A stretch of 64,000 nt of DNA from Maribacter sp. ACAM166 (GTDB lineage Bacteria; Bacteroidota; Bacteroidia; Flavobacteriales; Flavobacteriaceae): positions 18,551-82,550 of the forward strand of contig NZ_VAUW01000017.1 of assembly GCF_005771495.1 (NCBI RefSeq). Direction: 5' to 3'. The notes under the pieces were generated by a model. The model saw nothing but the letters and a program-made list of their open reading frames with translations, had not been told where the DNA came from and did not search any database. Each line of letters begins with the position of its first letter. Position 1 is the first letter of the stretch. This document shows, in pieces, positions 47,390-57,159 of the stretch. The translations under genes and the position numbers were made by a program.

Positions 47390-50008
47390 ATGGGAATGGG
47401 TTTAAATTTTATTTTGAAAAGAATCCTGCTTGTTGGTGCTTGGTTTTGTTTATTTTTTTTACCAAAAATCTTGCTTTCACAAACGTATTTCAAAGGGATA
47501 GTTTTAGATGCGGATACAGGCTTTTCATTACCCTATGTGAATATTGGCTTCATTGATAAAGGGCTTGGAACCGTTTCGGATGAGAACGGTTCCTTTAATT
47601 TTTCTTTTGATGCATCAAAATTATCCTCTTTAGATACCTTAAAAGTTTCCTCGATAGCGTATAAAGAATTTAAGCTGCCATTTTCGAAAGTAGTGGAACA
47701 AGGCTTAAAATCAATTGAAATAAAGTTGGAACCAGAAATTGTAAGTCTCAATGAAGTTGTTTTAACCAGTACTAGAAGAAAGAGAAGAAATAAGAACGAA
47801 AAAATGGTAGGTTATGCCTTTGTAGGGCAATTGAAAAATGGTTCTTGGGAAGGGGAAGGTGCCCTAGGCGGGGAATTAGTAACTAAGATTAATGTTAACA
47901 AGAAAAAGAGAGCACTGAATGCTTTTTACTTTTATGTTCTAGAGAATACCTCAGATAGTCTTTTGATACGGATTAACGTATATGATGGTACTACCAAAAA
48001 TCCTGAAAAAAAGATAACCAATAAGAATATCATATATACTTTAAAAACTAAAGTCGGTAAAGTAGGTATTGACCTTGCTCCCTATAATATTACTGTGCAA
48101 GATGATTTTAGTATCGGTATAGAACTACTGAAGGTATATGGAAATCAAATAGGGCTCATCTTAGCAGGGGATGATACTCCTGGGGTTTCCTACAGAAGAT
48201 ATACGAGCCAAGGAGAATGGAAAAGATACTCTAAAGACGCATTAACCTATTTCGTGAGTACCACGTTATTGGAAGAAGAGGAAGATGATGAGTTGAATAA
48301 TGCAACTTTGGTTACTGATTATTCTACTGAACAATTGCTACAAACCTTGGGTGAAAATGAAGGTGTAGTTAATGGTTTTGTATTCAAAGAAGGTGAACCT
48401 CTAATCAATGCTCAAATTCAAAATCTAAATACAGGGAAAGTCACTGCAACAGATGAGAGTGGTAGATATAGCTTGCAAGTCAAAGTGGACGATGAATTGG
48501 AATTCAGCTATTCAAATTTAAAAGCAGAAGTAAGAAAGGTATTGGAAACCACGTTTGGCATCAACGTTTCATTAGAAGTAAAAGTAGTTGAATTAGAAGA
48601 GGTTACCGTAACCAGCATGGTCAAACAAAAAAGGACACAAAAAGAATTATACGAGCAGTATAACGATGATAAGGGGATTATTAAAACGTCTTTTGGTATT
48701 TATGACAAGGAGACAACCGCTGTTTCTTTAAAAATACTTGATGAGTCTGATTTTACGGGTGGTGTGAACTCAATCGGGAATTTGTTGCGGGGTAAGATAC
48801 CTGGTTTAACTATGCGGTCTAATGATAATACGAATGGTTCGACAGAGATTTATTTGAGGCAAGGAGGTACTATTCGCTCTATTCCTGCAGCATATGAGGT
48901 TGATGGACTTATTGTGTCTGGTTTCCCTGATTTTTTAGACGTTTCCCAAATTAAACGTATTGCTGTTTTATCAGGACTTGCCTCTGTTGCAAAATACGGT
49001 ACTGTTGGTGCTGGAGGGGTTATTATTATCAATACAAAGAATGCTAATTTTTCACCTCCGCCTTCTGGTTCAACTATTAAAGTGAAAACGTTTACCCATA
49101 AAATGAATGAGAAGGTAATAACCGAGGAGGAAGCTCGTCGTAATTGGCCAGATTTTTTACAGGAGCTTTATGTGAGCCAAAACTTTACGGAGGCTCAAGA
49201 GATTTACAATTCTTATAAAACTAAATACGGTACAAACCCCAATTTTAATATTGACGCCACTAATTACTTTCTTGAATTTTGGGACAAAGAAGCTTTTACT
49301 GAAGAATTAGTTTCTACGAATCTCAATCGTTTCAATACCGATGTTAATTATTTAAAGGCACTAGCTTTTGTATTGGATAAAAATGAAAAATATGACAAAT
49401 CTGTAGATTTATACAAACAAATATTATTATTGAAATCAAATTTGGTAGAATCTTATCGAGATTTGGCCAATGCATATATCAATAATGGCCAGGGAGGAAG
49501 AGGAGAAAATTTATATGCTAGATATTTTAATTTGACCAAAGAAGGCTTTTTCTCAAAACAACCAGAAGCACTTCAAAATGTAATTAACTCAGAAGTAAAA
49601 GCCTTACTCGATATTTCAGAGAATGAATTGGATAGCTCACTATCAAATTTCATTAATCAAGACAATGTAAAAACCAGAATTTTATTGGAATGGAATGATG
49701 ATGCTGCTGAATTAATTTTTCAATTTATCTCACCGGATAATAATGTAAGCAACTGGTCGAATGCTATGGATGGTGAATTAAGTGAAAGCCTACTTTCTAA
49801 AGGCTACACTAGCAAAGATTTTTTTATCTATGGAAACCAGACTAATTGGCGAATTAATGCAGATTACAAAGGAAATAAAACAGGTCTGGCTACGTATTTA
49901 AAAATTACGATTAGCACAAACTATGGTGCTGAAAATAAAGAAGACCTGATTAAAATCTTTAGAATGGATGTAAGGAATGTGAATAGAAATTTAATTCAAA
50001 TTCCTTAA
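47390..50008 (+). CDS. Envelope protein with two carboxypeptidase-like domains, TonB plug and TPR-like C-terminal part (no barrel)
   Basis: About 872 residues from ATG 47390 (a TTG at 47375 is also possible). A signal/anchor segment (VGAWFCLFFLPKILLSQTY) is followed by a carboxypeptidase-like domain (about 30-110), a spacer, a second such domain (about 335-400), a TonB-plug-like domain (SIGNLLRGKIPGLTMRSNDN, YEVDGLIVSGFPDFLDVSQI) and a TPR-like helical region (about 640-720). The last 110 residues (ILLEWNDDAAELIFQF, FIYGNQTNWRINADY) resemble a beta-sandwich of the DUF2135 type. There is no beta-barrel after the plug, so it cannot itself be a transporter. Its function is unknown. Confidence 0.75.
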   Translation: MGMGLNFILKRILLVGAWFCLFFLPKILLSQTYFKGIVLDADTGFSLPYVNIGFIDKGLGTVSDENGSFNFSFDASKLSSLDTLKVSSIAYKEFKLPFSKVVEQGLKSIEIKLEPEIVSLNEVVLTSTRRKRRNKNEKMVGYAFVGQLKNGSWEGEGALGGELVTKINVNKKKRALNAFYFYVLENTSDSLLIRINVYDGTTKNPEKKITNKNIIYTLKTKVGKVGIDLAPYNITVQDDFSIGIELLKVYGNQIGLILAGDDTPGVSYRRYTSQGEWKRYSKDALTYFVSTTLLEEEEDDELNNATLVTDYSTEQLLQTLGENEGVVNGFVFKEGEPLINAQIQNLNTGKVTATDESGRYSLQVKVDDELEFSYSNLKAEVRKVLETTFGINVSLEVKVVELEEVTVTSMVKQKRTQKELYEQYNDDKGIIKTSFGIYDKETTAVSLKILDESDFTGGVNSIGNLLRGKIPGLTMRSNDNTNGSTEIYLRQGGTIRSIPAAYEVDGLIVSGFPDFLDVSQIKRIAVLSGLASVAKYGTVGAGGVIIINTKNANFSPPPSGSTIKVKTFTHKMNEKVITEEEARRNWPDFLQELYVSQNFTEAQEIYNSYKTKYGTNPNFNIDATNYFLEFWDKEAFTEELVSTNLNRFNTDVNYLKALAFVLDKNEKYDKSVDLYKQILLLKSNLVESYRDLANAYINNGQGGRGENLYARYFNLTKEGFFSKQPEALQNVINSEVKALLDISENELDSSLSNFINQDNVKTRILLEWNDDAAELIFQFISPDNNVSNWSNAMDGELSESLLSKGYTSKDFFIYGNQTNWRINADYKGNKTGLATYLKITISTNYGAENKEDLIKIFRMDVRNVNRNLIQIP

Positions 50009-50019
50009 GAATACCCATC

Positions 50020-51648
50020 TTAAACCTGCAAGATGCCCATATTAAATGGCTTTTCAATCGGTGCATGGTTTGCAGCCTCAATGCCCATTGAAATCCATTT
50101 ACGCGTATCTTTTGGGTCAATGATTGCATCGGTCCACAAACGAGAAGCGGCATAGAATGGTGATACTTGATGGTCATACTTCTGCTTAATTTTATCGAAC
50201 AGCTCTTTTTCTTTTTTCTCTGTAATGGTTTCCCCTTTCTTTTTTAAAGAGGCTTTTTCAATTTGCAAAAGGACTTTTGCAGCAGAATTTCCACTCATTA
50301 CGGCAAGCTCTGCACTCGGCCAAGCAACGATTAACCTTGGGTCGTACGCTTTACCGCACATCGCATAGTTTCCTGCACCATAGCTATTACCGATTATAAT
50401 AGTGAATTTAGGGACCACAGAATTACTAACTGCATTTACCATTTTGGCGCCATCTTTAATAATACCACCATGTTCACTTTTACTACCTACCATAAACCCG
50501 GTAACATCTTGTAAAAAAACTAACGGAATCTTTTTTTGGTTGCAATTCGCTATGAATCGCGTTGCCTTATCTGCAGAATCAGAATAGATTACACCACCAA
50601 ACTGCATTTCGCCACTTTGGGTTTTCACAACCTTTCTTTGATTAGCAACAATACCAACTGCCCAACCATCGATTCGAGCATATCCGGTAAGAATGGTTTT
50701 CCCGTATCCAGCTTTGTATTCTTCAAATTCAGAATCATCGACCAATCGTTTAATGATTTCCATCATATCATATTGCTCTGATCGAGAGCCAGGTAGAATT
50801 CCGTAAAGATCATCTGGATTCTCCTTTGGTTTAATAGATTTCTTACGATTAAATCCTGCCTTTGGAAAATCACCAATTTTATCCATAATATTCTTAATGG
50901 TGTCTAATGCTGCGGCATCATCTTTTGCTTTATAATCAGTAACACCACTAATTTCACAATGGGTTGTCGCGCCACCTAGCGTTTCATTATCAATACTTTC
51001 GCCAATAGCAGCTTTTACCAAATAGCTTCCTGCTAAAAATATACTTCCGGTTTTGTCTACAATTAAAGCTTCATCGCTCATTATAGGTAAGTAAGCACCA
51101 CCTGCTACACAACTTCCCATTACTGCCGATATCTGGGTAATTCCCATACTACTCATAATCGCATTATTTCTGAATATTCTACCGAAATGCTCCTTATCCG
51201 GAAAAATTTCATCCTGTAGCGGTAAATAAACACCTGCACTATCCACTAAGTAAATAATGGGCAACCTGTTTTCAATAGCTATTTCCTGTGCTCTTAAGTT
51301 CTTTTTTGCAGTTATAGGGAACCAAGCTCCAGCTTTAACGGTAGCGTCATTTGCTACAACAATACATTGTTTGCCTTTTATGTAACCAATTTTTATAACA
51401 ACACCTCCAGATGGGCAGCCGCCATGCTCTTCATACATACCCTCACCAACAAAAGCGCCTATCTCTATTCTTTCAGATTTTGGATCTAATACATATTCAA
51501 TACGTTCACGAGCAGTCATTTTTCCTTGGTCATGTTGTTTAGCAATTTTTGCTTTTCCACCTCCCAAATGAACCTCGGCTAGTTTTCGCCTAAGATCTGA
51601 TAATAACAACTTGTTCTTATCTTCGTTTTGATTGAATTTAATGTCCAT
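50020..51648 (-). CDS. Acyl-CoA carboxylase beta subunit (carboxyltransferase)
   Basis: 542 residues from ATG 51648 (MDIKFNQNEDKNKLLLSDL); the longer open frame to 51705 runs into the divergent gene's leader. The carboxyltransferase halves show KMTARERIEYVLDPKSERIE, YLVDSAGVYLPLQDEIFPD and, in the C-terminal half, PLVFLQDVTGFMVG, GNSYGAGNYAMCGKAYDP and AWPSAELAVMSG. It transfers carboxyl from biotin to an acyl-CoA, probably methylcrotonyl- or propionyl-CoA; the biotin subunit is not nearby, so the substrate is undecided. Divergent from the Gfo/Idh gene. Confidence 0.92.
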   Translation of the reverse strand: MDIKFNQNEDKNKLLLSDLRRKLAEVHLGGGKAKIAKQHDQGKMTARERIEYVLDPKSERIEIGAFVGEGMYEEHGGCPSGGVVIKIGYIKGKQCIVVANDATVKAGAWFPITAKKNLRAQEIAIENRLPIIYLVDSAGVYLPLQDEIFPDKEHFGRIFRNNAIMSSMGITQISAVMGSCVAGGAYLPIMSDEALIVDKTGSIFLAGSYLVKAAIGESIDNETLGGATTHCEISGVTDYKAKDDAAALDTIKNIMDKIGDFPKAGFNRKKSIKPKENPDDLYGILPGSRSEQYDMMEIIKRLVDDSEFEEYKAGYGKTILTGYARIDGWAVGIVANQRKVVKTQSGEMQFGGVIYSDSADKATRFIANCNQKKIPLVFLQDVTGFMVGSKSEHGGIIKDGAKMVNAVSNSVVPKFTIIIGNSYGAGNYAMCGKAYDPRLIVAWPSAELAVMSGNSAAKVLLQIEKASLKKKGETITEKKEKELFDKIKQKYDHQVSPFYAASRLWTDAIIDPKDTRKWISMGIEAANHAPIEKPFNMGILQV

Positions 51649-51724
51649 TCCTTGTGTTTTCTTTTCTTTGTATAAAGATAAGGAGTTAAATTTGGGTATA
51701 GTCAATGGAACAAAAACAAAAAGT

Positions 51725-52696
51725 ATGATAAAATGGGGTATAGTAGGTGCAGGTAATATTGCGCATAGTTTTTCAAAAGATTTAGCCTTGGTGAATGGTG
51801 GTGAGTTAACTGCTGTGGCTTCTAGAGATTTCGAGAAGGCAAAGTCATTTGCTGCAGCGTATGGTGCACCAAATGCATTTGGAAGTTATGAAGCTCTATT
51901 TCAAAGTAACACTGTTGACATTATTTATATTGCCACGCCGCATACGTCACATGCAGAATTAAGTATTGCAGCTATGAAAGCTGGGATTAATGTGCTTTGT
52001 GAAAAACCAATGGGTGTAAATAAAGGCCAGGTTCAAGAAATGATACAGGTTGCGAAAGAAAACAATGTATTCTTGATGGAGGCATTATGGAGCCGGTTTA
52101 ACCCGACCATAAAAAAGGTAAAAGAATTGGTGGATAATGGAACTATTGGAGATATAGGATATCTTCATGCAGACTTTGCGTTTTATGCCTTAGATCGTGA
52201 TGAAAATGGCAGGATTTTGAATCCGGCACTTGCAGGAGGGTCTTTATTGGATATAGGTATCTATCCTATATTCTTATCTTATTTATTATTAGGTATGCCA
52301 AAGGATATTCAAGCATCGTCACATTTTTATAAAACAGGTGTTGAGGTTCAGACGAGTATGATTTTTGATTACGATAATGCGCAATCCATCTTATATAGCG
52401 GTCTAAATTCTAATTCAGAAATGAAAGCTCAAATAGCGGGTAGTACCGGTTCAATTTTTATTCATCCTAGATGGCATGAAGCTACTGGTTATACGCTAGA
52501 AAAAGATGGAGATTCTGTCGCCAATGAAGTAGGGAAGCTTGGTAAGGGGTACACTCATGAAATACAGGAGGTTCACGAATGTTTAAATTCAGGTAAAAAA
52601 GAAAGTAATTTATGGAGCCATCAAAATAGTCTTGATCTTATTTATATTATGGATACTGTGCGTGCTAAGACAGGAATTGTTTTTCCCTTTGAATAA
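51725..52696 (+). CDS. Gfo/Idh/MocA-family oxidoreductase
   Basis: 323 residues from ATG 51725, which starts directly with the dinucleotide-binding motif IKWGIVGAGNIAHSFSKDL. Other motifs are IYIATPHTSHAELSIAAMKA and VLCEKPMGVNKGQV (the EKP Lys), with a C-terminal sheet domain containing GGSLLDIGIYPIFLSYLLL. The substrate is likely a sugar or trans-dihydrodiol type compound; not known. The longer open frame to 51632 crosses the start of the divergent carboxylase gene. Confidence 0.92.
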   Translation: MIKWGIVGAGNIAHSFSKDLALVNGGELTAVASRDFEKAKSFAAAYGAPNAFGSYEALFQSNTVDIIYIATPHTSHAELSIAAMKAGINVLCEKPMGVNKGQVQEMIQVAKENNVFLMEALWSRFNPTIKKVKELVDNGTIGDIGYLHADFAFYALDRDENGRILNPALAGGSLLDIGIYPIFLSYLLLGMPKDIQASSHFYKTGVEVQTSMIFDYDNAQSILYSGLNSNSEMKAQIAGSTGSIFIHPRWHEATGYTLEKDGDSVANEVGKLGKGYTHEIQEVHECLNSGKKESNLWSHQNSLDLIYIMDTVRAKTGIVFPFE

Positions 52697-52772
52697 TAGC
52701 GGTGTTAAAATTGGACAGATGTTTTTAAATTCCCGATATTTGAAGTTCGCTTAAATTTTAATTGATTTGAAA

Positions 52773-52949
52773 ATGAACAAGAACACAGTGCTCGCATGGG
52801 CTACTTTTATTATGATTTTTGTAGGCTTGGCTTTGATTGCCTTAGGAGCTTTCCGTTATGATGATGTTGCTGGCTGGGGTTTCGCTTCAGTGGGTATAGG
52901 TTTCTTTGCTATTGCTTGGGTTTTCAACGCACTTAAAGGCAGGGTTTAA
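52773..52949 (+). CDS. CAL67264-family small membrane protein
   Basis: 58 residues from ATG 52773 (MNKNTVLAWATFIMIFVGLA), with two membrane helices separated by FRYDDVAGWGF. The family is specific to Flavobacteriaceae; its function is unknown. It lies 76 bases after the oxidoreductase gene and 72 before ettA. Confidence 0.88.
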   Translation: MNKNTVLAWATFIMIFVGLALIALGAFRYDDVAGWGFASVGIGFFAIAWVFNALKGRV

Positions 52950-53021
52950 TAATACATCCAAGATGCCTAAAATGTGTTCTACAACTAGGCTTTACTATTT
53001 TCACGCTTAATACTATATTTT

Positions 53022-54713
53022 ATGTCAGATGATAAGAAGGTAATCTTCTCCATGTCAGGGGTTACGAAAACCTATAAAAATGCCAATACACCAGTTTTAA
53101 AGAACATTTACTTAAGTTTCTTTTATGGTGCCAAGATTGGTATTTTAGGATTGAACGGGTCGGGTAAATCTACCTTGTTAAAGATTATTGCCGGAGTAGA
53201 TAAAAACTTTCAGGGCGACGTAGTTTTTTCTCCGGGGTACAATGTTGGTTACTTGGAGCAAGAACCTGAATTGGATGAGAATAAAACTGTTCTTGAAATT
53301 GTAAAAGAAGGTGTTGCTGAAACTGTTGCTATTCTAGATGAATACAATAAGATAAATGATATGTTCGGACTTCCTGAAGTTTATGAGGATGCTGATAAAA
53401 TGCAGAAGTTGATGGATCAGCAAGCTGTTTTGCAAGATAAAATTGACGCAGCCAATGCTTGGGAGTTAGATACCAAGTTAGAGATTGCTATGGATGCTCT
53501 TCGTACGCCAGAACCTGATAAGAAAATAGGCGTATTATCTGGTGGGGAAAGAAGAAGGGTTGCATTGTGTAGATTGTTATTGCAAGAACCTGAAATTCTT
53601 TTATTAGATGAGCCTACCAATCACTTAGATGCAGAATCTGTTCATTGGTTAGAGCATCATTTAGCTCAATATAAGGGAACCGTAATTGCAGTAACTCACG
53701 ATAGATATTTCTTGGATAATGTAGCGGGATGGATTTTAGAACTAGATAGGGGAGAAGGTATACCTTGGAAGGGGAATTATTCTTCTTGGTTAGACCAAAA
53801 GTCGAAACGACTTGCGCAAGAAAATAAGACTGCCTCTAAAAGGCAAAAAACGTTAGAGCGTGAGTTGGAATGGGTTCGACAGGGAGCAAAAGGTAGACAG
53901 ACCAAACAAAAGGCCAGACTTAAGAATTACGATAAGTTGATGAGTCAAGATCAAAAGCAACTTGATGAAAAATTAGAAATATATATTCCAAACGGACCAC
54001 GTTTAGGTACGAATGTAATTGAGGCCAAAGGTGTTAGTAAAGCGTTTGATGATAAATTATTGTATGAGAATTTAAATTTCAAATTACCACAGGCCGGTAT
54101 AGTTGGGATTATTGGTCCGAATGGTGCGGGTAAGACTACCATTTTCAAAATGATTATGGGAGAGGAAAAACCTGATAAAGGTGAATTTGAAACAGGAGAA
54201 TCCGCCAAAATAGCGTACGTCGATCAAAGTCATTCAAACATTGATGCTGAGAAAACCATTTGGCAAAACTTTAGTGATGAACAAGAACTCGTTATGATGG
54301 GTGGTAGACAAGTTAATTCTCGAGCCTATTTAAGTAGATTTAATTTTACAGGTAGTGAGCAGAATAAAAAAGTAAATATGCTTTCTGGTGGTGAGCGTAA
54401 CCGTTTGCATTTAGCCATGACCTTAAAGGAAGAGGGTAACGTACTTTTATTAGATGAGCCTACCAACGATTTAGATGTGAATACGTTGAGGGCTTTAGAA
54501 GAAGGTTTGGAGAACTTTGCAGGGTGTGCAGTAGTTATATCTCACGATAGATGGTTTTTAGATCGTGTTTGTACGCACATACTCGCTTTTGAAGGTAATT
54601 CAGAAGTTTATTTCTTTGAGGGTTCCTTTTCAGAATATGAGGAAAATAAAAAGAAACGACTTGGCGGTGATTTAATGCCAAAACGAATAAAGTATAAGAA
54701 ACTAATTAGATAA
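53022..54713 (+). CDS. ettA: Energy-dependent translational throttle protein EttA (ABC-F)
   Basis: 563 residues. Two ABC cassettes without membrane domains: Walker A GLNGSGKST (near 44) and GPNGAGKTT (near 366), signatures LSGGERRRVALCRL and LSGGERNRLHLAMTL, Walker B EILLLDEPTNHLD and VLLLDEPTNDLD, joined by a charged linker (about 245-320). EttA binds the ribosomal E site and adjusts early elongation to the ADP/ATP ratio. Transcribed alone, ending in a strong terminator. Confidence 0.95.
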   Translation: MSDDKKVIFSMSGVTKTYKNANTPVLKNIYLSFFYGAKIGILGLNGSGKSTLLKIIAGVDKNFQGDVVFSPGYNVGYLEQEPELDENKTVLEIVKEGVAETVAILDEYNKINDMFGLPEVYEDADKMQKLMDQQAVLQDKIDAANAWELDTKLEIAMDALRTPEPDKKIGVLSGGERRRVALCRLLLQEPEILLLDEPTNHLDAESVHWLEHHLAQYKGTVIAVTHDRYFLDNVAGWILELDRGEGIPWKGNYSSWLDQKSKRLAQENKTASKRQKTLERELEWVRQGAKGRQTKQKARLKNYDKLMSQDQKQLDEKLEIYIPNGPRLGTNVIEAKGVSKAFDDKLLYENLNFKLPQAGIVGIIGPNGAGKTTIFKMIMGEEKPDKGEFETGESAKIAYVDQSHSNIDAEKTIWQNFSDEQELVMMGGRQVNSRAYLSRFNFTGSEQNKKVNMLSGGERNRLHLAMTLKEEGNVLLLDEPTNDLDVNTLRALEEGLENFAGCAVVISHDRWFLDRVCTHILAFEGNSEVYFFEGSFSEYEENKKKRLGGDLMPKRIKYKKLIR

Positions 54714-54714
54714 T

Positions 54715-54742
54715 AAAAAAGCCCGCAATTGCGGGCTTTTTT
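54715..54742. terminator. Bidirectional terminator between ettA and the metallo-hydrolase gene
   Basis: The palindrome gcccgcaattgcgggc (54721-54736) has an A run before and a T run after. Confidence 0.93.
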
Positions 54743-54760
54743 ATTTGGAGCTAATAGCTA

Positions 54761-55582
54761 TTAATAATCTTCATTTGGATACCAATCTAATTGAACTACT
54801 TCAATATCTTGATTCGCAGCATTGACCAAATTTTTAAATTTATCAACATCACTTACGTCTAGTTTACCTCTAAAATGATAGGGGTACACTTGTTTAGGTT
54901 TAAAATCTAAAACTGCAGAAGCAGCGCTTTCTTCTGTCATGGTATAAGGCAGGTTCATACAAATAAAAGCTTTGTCAATATTTTTTAACGCACGCATTTC
55001 TGGTATGTCTTCCGTATCGCCTGAGAAATAAATACGTTGGTCGTCTATATTTAAAATGTACCCATTACCACGTCCTTTTACGTGAAACATTTTGGCTTCA
55101 TTTCTAAGATTGTACATAGGTATAGCTTCTATTAGAATTCCATTAAGTTCTTTACTGCCTCCATTTTCGAGTACTACAATCTTCTTGTTAAACTTTTCAG
55201 GCATTTCATCAGCTACTGCTTGTGGTACGATGAATTTTGCTTTTGAAATGTCCAATTCTTCTAATGTTTCTATATTAAAATGGTCGCCATGAATATCAGT
55301 TATTAGTATTAAATCAGGTTTTCTCTGATCTTTAAAAGCAGCTGCTCCACCGATAGGATCTATATAGATTGTGAGATTTTCCCATTCCACAATTGCTGTT
55401 GCATGTTCTATGGGAATGATTTTTATATTGAATTCCTTTATATCCATAGCTATTGGAGCATCAGGAATATTTTCACCATATTGTGGTGTTGAATCTAGTT
55501 CATTTCCTGATTTTTTATTTTCTTTACATGCAACGGCAAGTGTAACTGTTAATAGAAATACAAGCAATTTTTTCTTTTTCAT
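54761..55582 (-). CDS. Metallo-beta-lactamase-fold hydrolase lipoprotein (UlaG-like)
   Basis: 273 residues. An N-terminal lipoprotein signal (KLLVFLLTVTLAVAC, Cys at about 19) predicts membrane anchoring. The metal site reads LITDIHGDHFNIET (TDxHGDH, as in UlaG-type hydrolases), with later ligands in YFSGDTEDIPEM and YPYHFRGK. Substrate unknown. It is on the minus strand 13 bases after the GNAT gene and probably shares its transcript. Confidence 0.88.
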   Translation of the reverse strand: MKKKKLLVFLLTVTLAVACKENKKSGNELDSTPQYGENIPDAPIAMDIKEFNIKIIPIEHATAIVEWENLTIYIDPIGGAAAFKDQRKPDLILITDIHGDHFNIETLEELDISKAKFIVPQAVADEMPEKFNKKIVVLENGGSKELNGILIEAIPMYNLRNEAKMFHVKGRGNGYILNIDDQRIYFSGDTEDIPEMRALKNIDKAFICMNLPYTMTEESAASAVLDFKPKQVYPYHFRGKLDVSDVDKFKNLVNAANQDIEVVQLDWYPNEDY

Positions 55583-55594
55583 AGTCTAGTATTT

Positions 55595-56053
55595 TTAAAG
55601 TGTCAATTCCATTTTAATATCAGACCTAAGGTAGGTTATAGTATCTTCCAATGGCACCTTTTTAAATCCAAATTTTTCATATATATGCAGAGCAGTATTT
55701 AATTTGGTACTCGAATAAAGATCAATTTTTCGCCAATTTTTATTTTTTCCAAAATCTATGGCAAAGGCCAGCATCTTCTGCCCAATGTGAAGTCCTTGGT
55801 GCGATGTATTCACGGCCATTTTGCCTAATTCAAAATGACCTTCAGCATGTTTTTGTAGGGAAAAGCATCCTACAGGCTTATTATCCCATAACCCTATAAA
55901 GATAAAACCACCCTTATTTAGAATTGAAGACTCACAATTCTCTAGTAATTCAATATCCATTGCTTCTACCTGAAAGTGTTCCTTAATCCAAGCAAGGTTT
56001 AACTCTTTAAAACAAATAGCGTGTTTTGATTCATAAGGGACAATGGAAAACAT
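55595..56053 (-). CDS. GNAT-family N-acetyltransferase
   Basis: 152 residues. Acetyl-CoA-binding motif A appears as LGKMAVNTSHQGLHIGQKML (near 72-91; Q-x-x-x-G/A), and motif B ends HIYEKFGFKKVPL. The N-terminal FSIVPYESKHAICFKELN matches small GNAT enzymes acting on amines or peptides; substrate unknown. It lies 12 bases upstream of the metallo-hydrolase gene. Confidence 0.86.
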   Translation of the reverse strand: MFSIVPYESKHAICFKELNLAWIKEHFQVEAMDIELLENCESSILNKGGFIFIGLWDNKPVGCFSLQKHAEGHFELGKMAVNTSHQGLHIGQKMLAFAIDFGKNKNWRKIDLYSSTKLNTALHIYEKFGFKKVPLEDTITYLRSDIKMELTL

Positions 56054-56201
56054 ACTAGGTAGTTAAGGGATTAAACGATAAATTTAATTAACTGAAACCA
56101 GTTTTAAGGTTGATTTATTTTTATTTAACATTAAGTAATCTAAAAATTGATTATGCTCGTATATAGAATTAACAAACAGACACTTTATTAAATTTAACAT
56201 T

Positions 56202-57089
56202 ATGACTGAAACAAAAAATAACAATGGTTTAAAGGTTTTGACCGCGCTTTTAGGGGTTGTGCTTTTAGGTACTATCATTTACACCGTAAGTCTTTATCAG
56301 GATAAGAAAAAGACTGAAACCGCGCTTACTAAAGATAAGGAATTGGTAGTAGAGGATTTAAATAGCTTGAAATCAGAATATGACAAAGCTATCTTGGAGA
56401 GTAATGCCACGAATGAAGAATTGGTTAGTGCTAGAGATAATATTGCAAAATATATCGATTCTGTAAAAGCAATGAAAGCTGATATAGGTTCTTTATCAAG
56501 ATTTAGAAGACAAGTTGGTGTTCTTAAAGCAGAAAGAGAGCAATTGCTAAGACAAGTTGATTCTTTGACTCGTTCAAATTCAATGATAGCAATGCAACGA
56601 GATAGTACATATGTTGAATTGGAAAAACAAACTGTTTTTAATGATTCATTAGTTGTGCAGAATACAAATTTAGCGCAAGTTGTAGAAAAGGGTTCTGCTT
56701 TGAACTTATCTAAATTTAACGTTGATGCTGTAAAAGAACGTAACAGTGGTAAATTAGTTTCTACACAACGTGCAAGAGCTACTGATAAATTCAAAATCTG
56801 TTTTACTGTTGCTGACAACGTAATTGCACAAGCTGGTGATAGAGGGTTTTATTTAGAAGTTTTAGATCCTCAAGGAAATGTTCTTGGTGGAAGTAATTCT
56901 AAGACGAATGATAACGGAGCATCTGTAACGTACAGCAAGCAGACAAATTTTTACTTTGAGAATAAATCTTTAGACGTATGTGATTATATCAATAAGCCTT
57001 CAGGTGATTTTGAGGATGGAAACTATATGGTAAACGTATATGATGACCAATTAAAATTATTAGGTACTTCTAAATTCGTTTTGAAATAA
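56202..57089 (+). CDS. Membrane-anchored coiled-coil protein, unknown function
   Basis: 295 residues. An N-terminal membrane helix (VLTALLGVVLLGTIIYTVSL, near 10-29) is followed by a long coiled coil (about 32-170), then a globular C-terminal part of about 115 residues (IAQAGDRGFYLEVLDPQGNV, GASVTYSKQTNFYFENKSLD) that looks like a small beta-sandwich. It is probably anchored in the inner membrane with the globular part in the periplasm. I do not recognise a named family. It ends at a strong bidirectional terminator. Confidence 0.7.
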   Translation: MTETKNNNGLKVLTALLGVVLLGTIIYTVSLYQDKKKTETALTKDKELVVEDLNSLKSEYDKAILESNATNEELVSARDNIAKYIDSVKAMKADIGSLSRFRRQVGVLKAEREQLLRQVDSLTRSNSMIAMQRDSTYVELEKQTVFNDSLVVQNTNLAQVVEKGSALNLSKFNVDAVKERNSGKLVSTQRARATDKFKICFTVADNVIAQAGDRGFYLEVLDPQGNVLGGSNSKTNDNGASVTYSKQTNFYFENKSLDVCDYINKPSGDFEDGNYMVNVYDDQLKLLGTSKFVLK

Positions 57090-57109
57090 AATTCAAAAGG
57101 TATAATTTA

Positions 57110-57142
57110 AAAATGGCGACCAATTTGGTCGCCATTTTTTTT
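57110..57142. terminator. Bidirectional terminator between the coiled-coil gene and fumC
   Basis: atggcgaccaa and ttggtcgccat pair perfectly around one base (57113-57135), with an A run to the left and a T run to the right. Confidence 0.93.
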
Positions 57143-57159
57143 AACTAAGCTTTTCGGGT

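Noticed and set aside
56297..56818. 173-codon minus-strand open frame
   Set aside because: It is antisense to the coiled-coil gene; the biased heptad codons on the other strand leave a long open frame by chance.
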